64,000 bases of DNA from Bacteroidaceae bacterium (GTDB lineage: Bacteria > Bacteroidota > Bacteroidia > Bacteroidales > Bacteroidaceae), in contig JAGBPB010000077.1 of assembly GCA_017633615.1 (NCBI GenBank), positions 1-64,000 on the forward strand, given 5' to 3'. The notes beneath the pieces are model-generated. The model was not told the DNA's origin. It saw only the letters and a list, made by a program, of their open reading frames with translations, and ran no database searches. The position numbers were made by a program, and so were the translations under genes. Below, piece by piece: positions 25,745 to 38,852 of the stretch. The first letter of the stretch is position 1. Each line of letters begins with the position of its first letter.

Positions 25745-28186
25745 ATGGCTAAGGAATACGGACATTACGATGATGCGGCCAGGGAGTATGTCATTACAGA
25801 CCCTTGTACCCCATGGCCTTGGATAAACTACTTAGGTACTGAGGATTTCTTTGGTCTTATTTCAAATACCGCGGGCGGTTACAGTTTCTGCAAGGATGCC
25901 AAGTTCCGCCGCATCACCCGCTACCGTTACAACGGCGTGCCCATGGATGCGGGCGGACGGTATTTCTACATAAAGGATGGTGATACTGTGTGGAACCCGG
26001 GTTGGAAGCCCTGCAAGACTCCGCTTGATTTCTATGAGTGCCGTCACGGCATGAACTATACCACGATTGAGGGCCGCAAGGACGGTGTAACCGCAAAGGT
26101 GCTCTTTTTTGTACCGCTCAAGACATGGGCCGAGGTCCAGAAACTGACACTGACCAACACTACCGATAAGGTTAAGAAACTGAAACTGTTTAGCTTCCAG
26201 GAGTGGTGCCTTTGGAATGCATCGACCGACATGGAGAATTTCCAACGTAACTTCTCTACAGGTGAGGTTGAGATTGACGGCTCAGTTATTTACCATAAGA
26301 CTGAATACAAGGAGCGCCGCAACCACTATGCATACTATTCAGTGAATGTTCCCGTGCAGGGTTATGATACTGACCGCGAATCATTCCTGGGGCTGTATAA
26401 CGGTTTTGATGCGCCTCAGGCCGTGCTTGAGGGCAAGCCTCGCATGAGCGTTGCTCACGGATGGTCACCTATAGCATCACATTATCTGGAGATAGATCTT
26501 AAGCCGGGTGAGAGCCGTGACCTGATATTTGTATTGGGATATGTGGAGAATGCCCAGGATGACAAGTGGGAAAGCAAGGGTGTGATCAACAAACGCATGG
26601 CCCGTGAGATTCTTTCAGGTCTTGATACGGTGGCCAAGGTGGATGAGGAGTTCAACCGTCTGTGTGAGTATTGGAATAACCTGCTGCAGATATTCTCTGT
26701 CAAGAGTGGCGATGACCGTCTGGACCGTACGGTCAATATCTGGAACCAGTACCAGTGCATGATCACCTTCTGCTTCTCACGCAGCGCATCTTTCTTTGAG
26801 AGCGGCATAGGTCGTGGAATGGGATTCCGTGACTCCAACCAGGACCTGATAGGTTTTGTGCATCAGATACCTGAGCGTGCACGTGAGCGTATAATAGATA
26901 TTGCTTCAACCCAGTTTCCTGACGGAGGTTGCTATCACCAGTATCAGCCCCTGACCAAGCGTGGTAATGACGGTATTGGCGGCGGATTCAATGATGACCC
27001 CATGTGGCTCATATTCGGCGTTTGCGGCTACCTGCGTGAGACAGGTGATTTCAGTATTCTGGATGAACCCGTTCCATTTGACAATGTTCCGGGCAGTGAG
27101 AAGAGCCTGTTTGAGCACCTGACCATATCATTTGATCACGTGATAAACAATTTGGGGCCGCATGGACTGCCCCTGATAGGCCGGGCAGACTGGAATGACT
27201 GCCTGAACCTTAACTGTTTCTCAAATGATCCCGATGAGAGTTTCCAGACCACGGAGAACAAAACCGAGGGCAGCAAGGCTGAGAGCCTGATGATAGCCGG
27301 TCTGTTTGTGTTCTGCGGTCGTGATTATGTAGAGCTCTGCCGCCACCTGGGACGTAATGGTGAGGCTGACCGGGCACAGAAATACATCGATGAAATGGTG
27401 AATTCTGTTGAGAAATACGGTTGGGATGGCAGTTGGTTCCTGCGTGCATATGACTACTATGGAAACAAGGTGGGATCCCATGAAAATGAGGAGGGTAAGA
27501 TATTCATTGAATCAAACGGCTGGTGTACAATGGCTGGGATTGGTCTTAAAGATGGTCTCTGCGATAAAGCTCTGGATTCAGTGAAGGAGCGTCTTGACTC
27601 TGAGCATGGTATTGTGCTGAATAATCCTGCCTTTACCAAATACTATATCGAGTACGGCGAGATATCGAGTTACCCTGCAGGATATAAGGAGAATGCGGGC
27701 ATATTCTGCCACAACAACCCGTGGGTCATCATTGGTGAAACGGTTCGCGGTAACGGCAAGGCTGCCATGGAATATTGGCGCAAGATATGTCCGGCTTATA
27801 TCAAGGATCAGACGCTGCATAAGGTAGAACCTTACGTTTATTCGCAGATGGTGGCCGGTAAGGATGCTTTCCGTCCGGGTGAAGGCAAGAATTCATGGCT
27901 CACCGGCACGGCGGCCTGGAACTGGTATGCCATTACTCAGTTCATCCTTGGTATTCAACCTACGTATGACGGACTTAGGATAGATCCGTGCATAAGTCCC
28001 GATATGAAAGAGTTCACTGTAACCCGCCGTTTCCGCGGCGTCACCTACATCATCAACATCCAGAACCCCAAAGGTTCCCAACACGGTCTAAGTGAACTTA
28101 TAGTAGACGGTAAAACTATATCAGGAAACTTGGTACCAATCGCCGCAAAAGAATCCAAGGTGCACGTAACAGCAATTCTTCACTGA
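25745..28186 (+). CDS. GH94 disaccharide phosphorylase (cellobiose or diacetylchitobiose type)
   Basis: A 813-residue inverting phosphorylase of family GH94, cytosolic (no signal peptide). It cleaves a beta-1,4 disaccharide with phosphate to a sugar-1-phosphate and a free sugar, saving ATP. Seen motifs are [19 protein letters not shown], the glycine-rich [38 protein letters not shown], and the catalytic-acid loop [12 protein letters not shown] (Asp at about 482/485). Length and motifs fit both cellobiose and N,N'-diacetylchitobiose phosphorylases, and I cannot separate these by eye. ATG 25745 aligns with family N termini; ATG 25736 overlaps the upstream stop and would add three residues. The stop codon lies in the loop and right arm of a perfect hairpin. 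Confidence 0.9.
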   Translation: MAKEYGHYDDAAREYVITDPCTPWPWINYLGTEDFFGLISNTAGGYSFCKDAKFRRITRYRYNGVPMDAGGRYFYIKDGDTVWNPGWKPCKTPLDFYECRHGMNYTTIEGRKDGVTAKVLFFVPLKTWAEVQKLTLTNTTDKVKKLKLFSFQEWCLWNASTDMENFQRNFSTGEVEIDGSVIYHKTEYKERRNHYAYYSVNVPVQGYDTDRESFLGLYNGFDAPQAVLEGKPRMSVAHGWSPIASHYLEIDLKPGESRDLIFVLGYVENAQDDKWESKGVINKRMAREILSGLDTVAKVDEEFNRLCEYWNNLLQIFSVKSGDDRLDRTVNIWNQYQCMITFCFSRSASFFESGIGRGMGFRDSNQDLIGFVHQIPERARERIIDIASTQFPDGGCYHQYQPLTKRGNDGIGGGFNDDPMWLIFGVCGYLRETGDFSILDEPVPFDNVPGSEKSLFEHLTISFDHVINNLGPHGLPLIGRADWNDCLNLNCFSNDPDESFQTTENKTEGSKAESLMIAGLFVFCGRDYVELCRHLGRNGEADRAQKYIDEMVNSVEKYGWDGSWFLRAYDYYGNKVGSHENEEGKIFIESNGWCTMAGIGLKDGLCDKALDSVKERLDSEHGIVLNNPAFTKYYIEYGEISSYPAGYKENAGIFCHNNPWVIIGETVRGNGKAAMEYWRKICPAYIKDQTLHKVEPYVYSQMVAGKDAFRPGEGKNSWLTGTAAWNWYAITQFILGIQPTYDGLRIDPCISPDMKEFTVTRRFRGVTYIINIQNPKGSQHGLSELIVDGKTISGNLVPIAAKESKVHVTAILH

Positions 28187-28200
28187 AGAATTGCTGTTAC
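28166..28200. terminator. Perfect 16-bp hairpin between convergent GH94 and folB genes
   Basis: GTAACAGCAATTCTTC (28166-28181), loop ACT, and its exact reverse complement (28185-28200). It covers the last five sense codons and stop of GH94 and the stop codon of folB. There is no T tract, so it may block transcription from both sides or protect 3' ends rather than act as a classical terminator. Confidence 0.65.
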
Positions 28201-28565
28201 CTCTTAACAGTGAGGATAAAGCTGGAAGCTTCACATGGGGAGCATATCGGTGGGTGTTCTTTGCAGACTTTTACTGTAATAGATTTGATTGCTGGGATGC
28301 TTTCCAGCAGAGCATTGGCAATGCGTCCGGCAACGTGCTCAAGCAGGGCGGAGCGGACCAGCATCTGCTGCTTTACAATATCCGCAACCTTTGCGTAATT
28401 GACGGTACCGTCCAGGTCATCAGAGAGTACGGCAGCAGTAGCATCGGCATTCATCGTAATGCTTACCGTGTACCATGCACCGACAATTGCCTCCTGAGGA
28501 TCAACGCCATGATAGGCGTAAATTCTCAGGCCGTCAATCTTAATAGCCTGTTCCAGTATTGTCAT
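28197..28565 (-). CDS. folB: Dihydroneopterin aldolase FolB
   Basis: A 122-residue aldolase/epimerase of folate synthesis that converts 7,8-dihydroneopterin to 6-hydroxymethyl-dihydropterin and glycolaldehyde. Family features are IKIDGLRIYAYHGVDPQE with the catalytic-region Tyr/His, a substrate-binding NYAKVADIVKQQM, LLEHVAGRIANALLE with the conserved Glu, and VKVCKEHPPI with the catalytic Lys. The open frame extends upstream into dnaA, but the ATG at 28565, 4 bases after the dnaA stop, gives the normal FolB start. It is co-transcribed behind dnaA. Confidence 0.92.
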   Translation of the reverse strand: MTILEQAIKIDGLRIYAYHGVDPQEAIVGAWYTVSITMNADATAAVLSDDLDGTVNYAKVADIVKQQMLVRSALLEHVAGRIANALLESIPAIKSITVKVCKEHPPICSPCEASSFILTVKR

Positions 28566-28569
28566 ATAA

Positions 28570-29988
28570 TCAGCAGCGGAGGCCGCTCTCGATATTTTCC
28601 ATATCGGCCTTGAAGTTCTTGTCAACCTGAATCTGGTCACGGACCATATTGCAGGCATGCAGAACTGTGGCGTGATCGCGTTTGCCTATATAGGCACCGA
28701 TCTTGGACGTGGAGTAATCCAGATATTTCTTAGCCAGGTACATGCTTATCTGTCTTACCTGTACAATCTCGTGCTTGCGGGATTTGGTCTGAATGGATTG
28801 CTCGTCAATGTTATAATAGTCACAGACTTTTGTGATTATCGATTCAATTGTGATAGGTTTCTGCTCATGGTGCTGGCTCTTCTCAATTACCTCATGTGTG
28901 AGATTAAGGTCAATCTCCTTTCCGTAGATTGTAGAATAGGCCATGAGTGAAACGATTACACCCTCCAGGTCACGAACGTTATCCCTTACCTTATCAGCGA
29001 TATACTCTATTACAGGCTCCGGGAACTTTAATCCGTCACGTCTGGTCTTTTCTCGCAGGATGTCTTTTCTGAGATTCAGATCAGGTCTCTCCAGCTCAGC
29101 AACCAAACCCCATTTGAAGCGGGTGATGAGCCTCTCCTCCAGATCCTTCATATCCTTTGGGGGACGGTCGCTGGTAAGTATAAGCTGCTTATGGTTGAGA
29201 TGCAGGTAGTTGAATATGTGGAAGAAGGTGTTCTGGGTCTTGGTCTGACCAGCCATCTCCTGCATATCATCTATGATAAGAACGTCTATTGACTGGTAGA
29301 AATGTATAAAGTCATTTGTGGTGTTGTTCTTGACTGAATCCACATACTGGACCATAAACAGGTGCGCAGAAACATAGAGCACTCTCTTTTCAGGATGAAG
29401 TTCCTTGACCTTTCTGCCTATTGCGGTTGCCAGGTGAGTCTTGCCTACGCCGGATGAACCGTACAGGAAAAGTGGATTGAATGCGCTGCCTGCAGGATTA
29501 AGAGCAATAGTCTCACCTGCGGTACGAGCCAACTTGTTGCTGATTCCCTCTACAAAGTTTTCAAAACTGTAGTTGGGATCAAGCTGCGGGTTGAGATCCT
29601 GAACAAGAGGTGCATCGTTGACAGTAGGAGCCTTGTTTCCGGTATCAGCTGTTCCTTTAATATTGGTTAAGGTGTTTGCTGAACTGACATTCTGATTGAT
29701 GTTGTTATCCTTATCAGTAAGGATGCTGTACATGAGTCTGGTGCCCTTTCCGAACACCTTTGTCAGAGCGGCCTTGATAACGTCAAGACAGTTCTGCTCA
29801 AGATACTCATATACGAATGAACTGGGAACCTGAATGAGAAGCTCTCCATCCTCCAATGAAACGGGATCAGTAACGGTAAACCACGTCTCGAATACAACCT
29901 CCGATACGTTGTCTCGGATGAACTCCAGACAAAGGTCCCATTTATTCTTTAATTCTTTTCCCGTCATTATTTTTGGACTAATAAGCAT
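28570..29988 (-). CDS. dnaA: Chromosomal replication initiator DnaA
   Basis: A 472-residue AAA+ initiator that binds DnaA boxes and opens oriC. Domain I (about 1-90) begins with WDLCLEFIRDNVSEVVFETWF, then a linker to about 140. The AAA+ core has Walker A LYGSSGVGKTHLATAIG near 175 and Walker B VLIIDDMQEMAG, the sensor region LTSDRPPKDM, and the domain IV signature GKRDHATVLHACNMV for box recognition. An alternative ATG lies seven codons in (29967). A 390-base AT-rich gap lies upstream. Confidence 0.96.
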   Translation of the reverse strand: MLISPKIMTGKELKNKWDLCLEFIRDNVSEVVFETWFTVTDPVSLEDGELLIQVPSSFVYEYLEQNCLDVIKAALTKVFGKGTRLMYSILTDKDNNINQNVSSANTLTNIKGTADTGNKAPTVNDAPLVQDLNPQLDPNYSFENFVEGISNKLARTAGETIALNPAGSAFNPLFLYGSSGVGKTHLATAIGRKVKELHPEKRVLYVSAHLFMVQYVDSVKNNTTNDFIHFYQSIDVLIIDDMQEMAGQTKTQNTFFHIFNYLHLNHKQLILTSDRPPKDMKDLEERLITRFKWGLVAELERPDLNLRKDILREKTRRDGLKFPEPVIEYIADKVRDNVRDLEGVIVSLMAYSTIYGKEIDLNLTHEVIEKSQHHEQKPITIESIITKVCDYYNIDEQSIQTKSRKHEIVQVRQISMYLAKKYLDYSTSKIGAYIGKRDHATVLHACNMVRDQIQVDKNFKADMENIESGLRC

Positions 29989-30378
29989 TACGGTCAGTGT
30001 CGGAATCCGGTTACAAAATCATTAATTCGGAATCGATTTCTTACTGTCTGCAATGCAAAATTGAGAATCTTATTTTATTTGAGCAAACAGTTTTTATAAG
30101 CCTAAAAAATGCTTATTTGTAACGCATTGGGAATAAGCCACTTGTAAAAGAGTCCTAAAAAGGTTGAAAACAACCTCTTGATTTTTTGTAATTCCTTGAT
30201 AATTAGACTTCTGGCCTGTTGATAACTTCTTGGGGCAATACGTTTGCAACCCTTTTTGTCCCCCTTTATAGCATGTCAGAAACGAGTTTGTTTTTTTGCC
30301 GTTTTCCTTATCACAAATCTGTCTTATTTGGATAAAATCTAATTTATGGAAAAGATATTGCGAATATTTATACTGGAA
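29989..30378. promoter_or_regulatory. AT-rich gap upstream of dnaA with DnaA-box-like sites
   Basis: No gene is seen in these 390 bases. Two nonamers match the DnaA box TTATCCACA with one mismatch on the minus strand: TTATCAACA (30217-30225) and TTATCCAAA (30327-30335). The stretch is rich in A and T runs. It must carry the dnaA promoter, though no clean TAnnTTTG is visible on the minus strand. It could hold DnaA autoregulatory sites or part of an origin. Confidence 0.4.
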
Positions 30379-31515
30379 TTATTTGTTTTTTGACGTGATT
30401 TCCCTTGCCTCTTTTACACTTATCTTTTTCCCTTTATAGACCGCAATCACGAATGCATCCTTATAATTTTTCTGGACCTCATTCTTCGTCCTCAGGATCT
30501 CATCATAATCAGATGTATCTCCGCAGGTGTACTTGCACATTCCGCCCTCCGTATAGTAGCTGACGTTGGAGTATGCCTTGAGTCTTTTGTCATTATCCTT
30601 GAGCGGAGTTTTAAGTGACATGAACTGGACCTTATAAACCGGAACTGCTTGGGCCGTACTGTTGTCCTTTTCTTTTTTGCTGCCGTCATTTCCTATTGCC
30701 TGTGTGGCAGGAACAGCTTTATCCATCAGTTTATTATGATAGTCAAGATACTCCTTGAAAGCTTTGTAAAGACTCTGGCTCATCTCTTCAACGCCTTTTT
30801 GTGATACCAGATATTTACACTCTGCATCATTTGAGATAAAACCAAGTTCTACCAGTATGCTGGGCATTGTGCTCTTCCATAGAACCAGATAGCCGGCCTG
30901 GTGTACACCCCTGTCAGGGCGTTTGGCTGACTTTACCATCTGTGATTGAGTGAATGTAGCCATTTTTAGACTCTCTTTCTGGTACTCATTCTGCATGAAC
31001 TCAAATATAATCATGCTTTCAGGGCTGTTGGGGTCATAGCCCTCATAGTGTGCCTGATAATCATTCTCCAGTAGAATAGCCTTGTTCTCCTCAAGGGCGG
31101 CGTTCAGGTTGGCGCTGGTCCTGTTCTCCTCTACGCCAAGCAGATATGTCTCGGCACCGTTGGCGGATTTGTTCTTTGCGGAGTTTGTGTGAATTGAAAT
31201 GAACATGTCAGCACTGGCCTTGTTGGCTATATCGGCGCGTTTGTACAATTCAACAAACACATCAGTTTTACGCGTATAGATAACCTTGACGTCTTTACAG
31301 TTGTCCTCAATGAGCTTACCCATCTTGATGGCTACGTTCAGGTTAATGGCTTTTTCCTGATTGCGGCCGTTAATGGCGCCGGGGTCTTTACCTCCGTGCC
31401 CGGGATCAATCACCAGGACAAACTTTCCGTCTTTGTCAACAGCATGTGCAGGCGTTACGGCCATCAGGCATAACACCGCCATAATAATTCTGAGTATATG
31501 TTTATGATTTCTCAT
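30379..31515 (-). CDS. N-acetylmuramoyl-L-alanine amidase with C-terminal SPOR-like domain
   Basis: A 378-residue secreted zinc amidase that cuts the bond between MurNAc and the peptide stem. A signal peptide (about 1-25, ending TPAHA) leads to an Amidase_3 domain with FVLVIDPGHGGKDPGA (zinc His), NQEKAINLNVAIK (zinc Glu region) and SADMFISIHTNSA (zinc His). The catalytic Glu lies in SILVELGFISN. After a Lys/Ser linker, residues about 295-378 have the alternating strand/helix pattern of a SPOR-type peptidoglycan-binding domain (VYKVQFMSL, AFVIAVYKGKKIS). Its start overlaps the PD40 lipoprotein stop by 4 bases. Confidence 0.9.
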   Translation of the reverse strand: MRNHKHILRIIMAVLCLMAVTPAHAVDKDGKFVLVIDPGHGGKDPGAINGRNQEKAINLNVAIKMGKLIEDNCKDVKVIYTRKTDVFVELYKRADIANKASADMFISIHTNSAKNKSANGAETYLLGVEENRTSANLNAALEENKAILLENDYQAHYEGYDPNSPESMIIFEFMQNEYQKESLKMATFTQSQMVKSAKRPDRGVHQAGYLVLWKSTMPSILVELGFISNDAECKYLVSQKGVEEMSQSLYKAFKEYLDYHNKLMDKAVPATQAIGNDGSKKEKDNSTAQAVPVYKVQFMSLKTPLKDNDKRLKAYSNVSYYTEGGMCKYTCGDTSDYDEILRTKNEVQKNYKDAFVIAVYKGKKISVKEAREITSKNK

Positions 31516-32993
31516 TCACCTCTTTTTGATTCATATTTTGATGGGGTTGCATCAGTACTTGAAATGAATGATGCGAATTGTTTTGCGGTTATGTGGACGG
31601 GCTCTGTCATGAACTCCGGAATGTTGAAGGCATTGAGGTATTCGCGGTTGAATTCAGGATCACGTTGCGGGAGGGCAAAGGGTTTTGAGAAATGACCGTT
31701 TTCATCAATGTGGCTGAAGTAGAGACGGGTGTGAACGCCATCCTCACGTCGTGTGCTGAACAACAGCCATTTGCCGTTTGATGACCAGCAATGGTAACTC
31801 TCGGCGAACGGACTGTTGATCTCATCAGCATAGCGGTATGAATTGTCATTAAGATCAAACAGTATAAAGTCCGATGCAATCTGGTCAAGCGGGAATATTC
31901 CGTGCGTACTTACACAACACACCATCCAGCGTCCGGTGGGTGAGGTGCGGGGCCAGGTCATACTGCTGTCAATTGCGGCTGCGTCATAGATTAGCTTTTT
32001 GGGCCCCCATACGCGGGTATCTGGATCAAATGACTTGCTGTAAAGGTTAAAATGCAGCTTTTCCCTGTCAATAAACATCTGGCTTTTTCTGTTGGGCTCG
32101 AACGGAGCTTCATAATGAGCTGAAACATAAAATAGCGTACGTCCGTCAGCTGACCATCCGGGGAAACATTCCATCTCTGAAGAATCATTCTCAATGACAC
32201 TTACGGTGTTGTCATGTGTGTTGTACAATATAATGTCATTCTCTTCATCAATTACTTCCAGTTTATCATGGCTCATTGCATGGACAGACTGATGTGTCTT
32301 GTTGTTGGAGAGAGCAATGTATTCATGAGTAGGGTGCCATGAAGGATATACGCCTGCTGAGATTGTGGAGTCCGTCTTCATGTTAACCTTGTGCAGTTTT
32401 CCGTCAAGTACAAGAATAGTTCCGCCTTTATATTGACGTACGTGAAACATCATATTGTCCGTATCTCCGTTCTTGTAGTGGTGACAGTTGATGCAGGTTC
32501 CATGAGCGTTGTCCTGAATCATGGTGTTGGATACAATCACCTTTTCCTTATAGTTGGTAATATTCCTTTCACGTATGGTCAGTTTTTCATATGATTCAAC
32601 AGCAACCGGAATGATACGGTATGAGATATATGGGTCAATCTCATCAGAAACGGTCATCTTGAATGGCCGGTATGCTGTCCATTGCCCGTTAGTGCGGCTG
32701 TAAACCTGGACGGTAATCTCAGGAGATTCTGTCAGTTTCTGCCATTTGGATTGTGGAATGCGGACCTTTTTTCCTTTTACGGTTACCTCATATCCGTTTG
32801 ATTTCAAAACGGTAATGTAATCATCTGCCGTCTCATCAATCAGGAAATTGGTGGGTGCGATATTGGACGGGATGGTCACGTCCGTATAATCAGGAAAGAT
32901 TGCGGGATAAGTATCTGTTGAACCTGAGTTCCCGGGAATCTGGGCGCAGGCGACAATCAGAGTCAGGATGATGAGCGGGATAAGCTTTCTCAT
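31512..32993 (-). CDS. PD40/TolB-like propeller lipoprotein with a CXXCH motif
   Basis: A 493-residue lipoprotein (lipobox LIVAC, Cys about 16). Residues about 30-160 are a beta-rich N-terminal region. A single cytochrome-c-type haem motif CINCH is at about 167-171, followed by TolB-like WD/PD40 blades (VYPSWHPTHEYIALSNN, FPGWSADGRTLFYVSAH, WPRTSPTGRWMVCC, YHCWSSNGKWLLFSTRR). Cysteine-based haem attachment in a propeller protein is unusual, and its partner is unknown. It lies between a DUF6057-like membrane protein (3-base gap) and a cell-wall amidase (4-base overlap), suggesting an envelope complex. Function is not established. Confidence 0.82.
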   Translation of the reverse strand: MRKLIPLIILTLIVACAQIPGNSGSTDTYPAIFPDYTDVTIPSNIAPTNFLIDETADDYITVLKSNGYEVTVKGKKVRIPQSKWQKLTESPEITVQVYSRTNGQWTAYRPFKMTVSDEIDPYISYRIIPVAVESYEKLTIRERNITNYKEKVIVSNTMIQDNAHGTCINCHHYKNGDTDNMMFHVRQYKGGTILVLDGKLHKVNMKTDSTISAGVYPSWHPTHEYIALSNNKTHQSVHAMSHDKLEVIDEENDIILYNTHDNTVSVIENDSSEMECFPGWSADGRTLFYVSAHYEAPFEPNRKSQMFIDREKLHFNLYSKSFDPDTRVWGPKKLIYDAAAIDSSMTWPRTSPTGRWMVCCVSTHGIFPLDQIASDFILFDLNDNSYRYADEINSPFAESYHCWSSNGKWLLFSTRREDGVHTRLYFSHIDENGHFSKPFALPQRDPEFNREYLNAFNIPEFMTEPVHITAKQFASFISSTDATPSKYESKRGE

Positions 32994-32996
32994 AGG

Positions 32997-34943
32997 TCAA
33001 TAGGTCTGTAGGTTACGCATGAAATAGTAGTAATAGTAGAACGTTGTTCCAAATTTTTGAGAGTAGGGATAGACTGATTCCTTAAGCGAACGGACAGGGT
33101 GTGACTCTACATAACGTTTGAATGCAGTGTAGTTGTCATTAACAGCTTTGTTATAGGGTAGCTGCATGCCATCCTTCTCCAAGTCACTGTAAAGTATTGC
33201 GGCCTCCTGGACACTGCGCGGCAGTTCTTTTGGATTGTTGGTCTGAAGATAATAATAGAGACGTTTCCAGAATTCCGGTATGTTTTGTATGCGCATGGTC
33301 CAGTACAGGGCGGCGCGGTCATATTCAGGAGTAGGATGGGGAGGCTCAGGCTCAACGTAGTGACGCATAAGGAATGTTTCACTCTTGACCTGGTCATTTG
33401 ACATACGGTTCTCAAAGCACATATACGGGAGTATCTCTTTGTATGGAGCCGATGAAGCCATCGCGGCGGAGTCCCTGGACAATGCGCTCTGTTCAAAAGC
33501 CCATTTGCGGTAGAAAATAGTCTTGCTCAGTTTGTTTATGTATTTGCGGGCAAATTCGGTTTCCTGCATAATGACAGAATGCATAACCAGATATTTTATA
33601 GTGCTGTAGCTCCAGTCGTGTTCTATTACATCTTCCAGACACCATCGGTAACTCATATTTACAAGTCCGTACTGAAGGTATAGCTGTTTTCCTGATTGGA
33701 AAGCCATAGGGATCTGGGTACGGGACTTTTGCAGACGGCTGCCGTCCTTCATGGTGAATGCTTCATCGAGAGCACGGTTCATCTTAAGCAGGGCGAGGTC
33801 ACGGTACAGGACCATGGTGCGGGTTGGTTCAAAAAACTTCCCGCTATAGCTGTCAACAATCTCATTTATGGTATTCTGGTCTTTAATGCCCGACAGTTTC
33901 CTGGTGCGTGCCGCGTATGCTTTCTCATCGGATGCAGCATGTGAACGGACAGCCTCTTTGTATATCTTGACTACCTCTGGCCAGTCAAATCTGTCAACAG
34001 CCTCTGACATGGCCAGTTCCGTACGGAAATTATCATCCTTGAACCAGAAACCCCATACTGACAGTATGGCTGCAATAGATACTATGGCTTGTAGAACGGG
34101 TCTTTGAACACTTTCTTTAAGCCAGCGTGCTGCTATACTCATAATCAGGATAAAGAGCAGCGCCAGTTGGAACGGAGTTCTGACGGCATGGGTCCATTCG
34201 TCATCTGATATAGAGGGTAACCCCAGATGCCAGCTGTCAGCCATGCGATATGTGGTGTAGAAATTGTATGCAATCAGAGGGACTAAAAGAACCAGTCCGA
34301 TACCTGTAGCAAAGAGTGTAATGCGATTATTCCGCGTATCGCTTTTTCCGGTCAGGACAGAGAGTGATGCACCGAGCGTACCTACAAAGGCGAATGTTCC
34401 GAACAGAGGGAATCCGGCCGCTGTCCATATGGCCAGAAAAAGCATCCTGCCTCCAAGGGTTTTTATACGGTTTATTGCAAAAACAGGAATAAGTGCTGTC
34501 ATGTATCCCAATACGGGAGCAAAGAAATGATCTTGCTCTCTCATAATGAATACCCCATAGCCAAGTGACATATTCCCTATAACCATTAGCACCGCCGGAA
34601 TGATGGCAAGAATCTTAAGGCCGTCAGGTATATTGAATACTTTGACTGTAAGCTGGTAGGTGAGCAGCAAAAGGATTACCCAAAGAAGTGAGCCGAGCCA
34701 TGGCAGATACAGGAATTGGGTAAAGAATGAGCCTGCAACCCCAAGAAAACCTCCGGGAATCTGGAGTGCCTCCTTGAAATAGAGCCAGTCAAACATGAAG
34801 ATTGAAAGGTCCTCAACTTTCTTAAGGAAATAGTGTCCGCGAATAACCAGTACCGCCCAAAGCAGCACTGCAAGAATATAAGGGAGCACCTTGAACAGGC
34901 GCTCGGACAGCCCTTTTGAATTGTTCCTGATGACGGGGGTCAT
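32997..34943 (-). CDS. Polytopic membrane protein with periplasmic helical C-terminus (DUF6057-like)
   Basis: A 648-residue protein. About eleven hydrophobic segments fill residues 15-345 (LPYILAVLLWAVLVIRG, LLWVILLLLTYQLTV, LKILAIIPAVLMVIGN and others). They are followed by a soluble, Trp/Tyr-rich helical region of about 300 residues. I associate the layout with Bacteroidota DUF6057, whose function is unknown. ATG 34943 is chosen because a minus-strand -7 element at 34988-34995 lies inside the longer open frame; the leader is then about 40 bases and contains an alternating CG/TG run. It is the first gene of the operon with the CXXCH lipoprotein and the amidase. Confidence 0.8.
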   Translation of the reverse strand: MTPVIRNNSKGLSERLFKVLPYILAVLLWAVLVIRGHYFLKKVEDLSIFMFDWLYFKEALQIPGGFLGVAGSFFTQFLYLPWLGSLLWVILLLLTYQLTVKVFNIPDGLKILAIIPAVLMVIGNMSLGYGVFIMREQDHFFAPVLGYMTALIPVFAINRIKTLGGRMLFLAIWTAAGFPLFGTFAFVGTLGASLSVLTGKSDTRNNRITLFATGIGLVLLVPLIAYNFYTTYRMADSWHLGLPSISDDEWTHAVRTPFQLALLFILIMSIAARWLKESVQRPVLQAIVSIAAILSVWGFWFKDDNFRTELAMSEAVDRFDWPEVVKIYKEAVRSHAASDEKAYAARTRKLSGIKDQNTINEIVDSYSGKFFEPTRTMVLYRDLALLKMNRALDEAFTMKDGSRLQKSRTQIPMAFQSGKQLYLQYGLVNMSYRWCLEDVIEHDWSYSTIKYLVMHSVIMQETEFARKYINKLSKTIFYRKWAFEQSALSRDSAAMASSAPYKEILPYMCFENRMSNDQVKSETFLMRHYVEPEPPHPTPEYDRAALYWTMRIQNIPEFWKRLYYYLQTNNPKELPRSVQEAAILYSDLEKDGMQLPYNKAVNDNYTAFKRYVESHPVRSLKESVYPYSQKFGTTFYYYYYFMRNLQTY

Positions 34944-34958
34944 ATATAAGTAAAGTAT

Positions 34959-34978
34959 CGCGCGCGTGTGCGTGTGTG
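34959..34978. repeat. Alternating CG/TG dinucleotide run in the leader of the membrane-protein gene
   Basis: Ten consecutive pyrimidine-purine dinucleotides: CG x4, TG x2, CG, TG x3 on the plus strand. Such runs favour left-handed DNA and replication slippage. It lies between the predicted transcription start (about 34982) and the ATG at 34943. Confidence 0.85.
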
Positions 34979-34987
34979 AAATTGCCC

Positions 34988-34995
34988 CAAAGATA
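34988..34995 (-). promoter_or_regulatory. Bacteroidota -7 element for the 34943-30379 operon
   Basis: On the minus strand this reads TATCTTTG followed by GGGG, a full match to TAnnTTTG, 44 bases upstream of the ATG at 34943. Confidence 0.65.
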
Positions 34996-35038
34996 ACATT
35001 TTTCGCTCTCTTTTTATAACTGTAAGGCTTAAAACTGC

Positions 35039-35046
35039 TATTTTCG
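35039..35046 (+). promoter_or_regulatory. Variant -7 element for the beta-galactosidase gene
   Basis: TATTTTCG followed by CGG has one mismatch to TAnnTTTG and lies 30 bases before the ATG at 35077. It is divergent from the element at 34988-34995. Confidence 0.4.
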
Positions 35047-35061
35047 CGGATAGTCAATTGA

Positions 35062-38822
<3,761 letters not shown>

Positions 38823-38852
38823 CAGCATCTATAAAAAACTTAATATTTACTG

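Noticed and set aside
25196..25765. A 189-codon minus-strand open frame across the GPH/GH94 junction
   Set aside because: Shadow of the transporter gene; composition and lack of motifs argue against coding.
29834..30025. A small plus-strand frame at the 5' end of dnaA
   Set aside because: Mostly antisense to dnaA with no start signal; the adjacent gap is better read as regulatory DNA.
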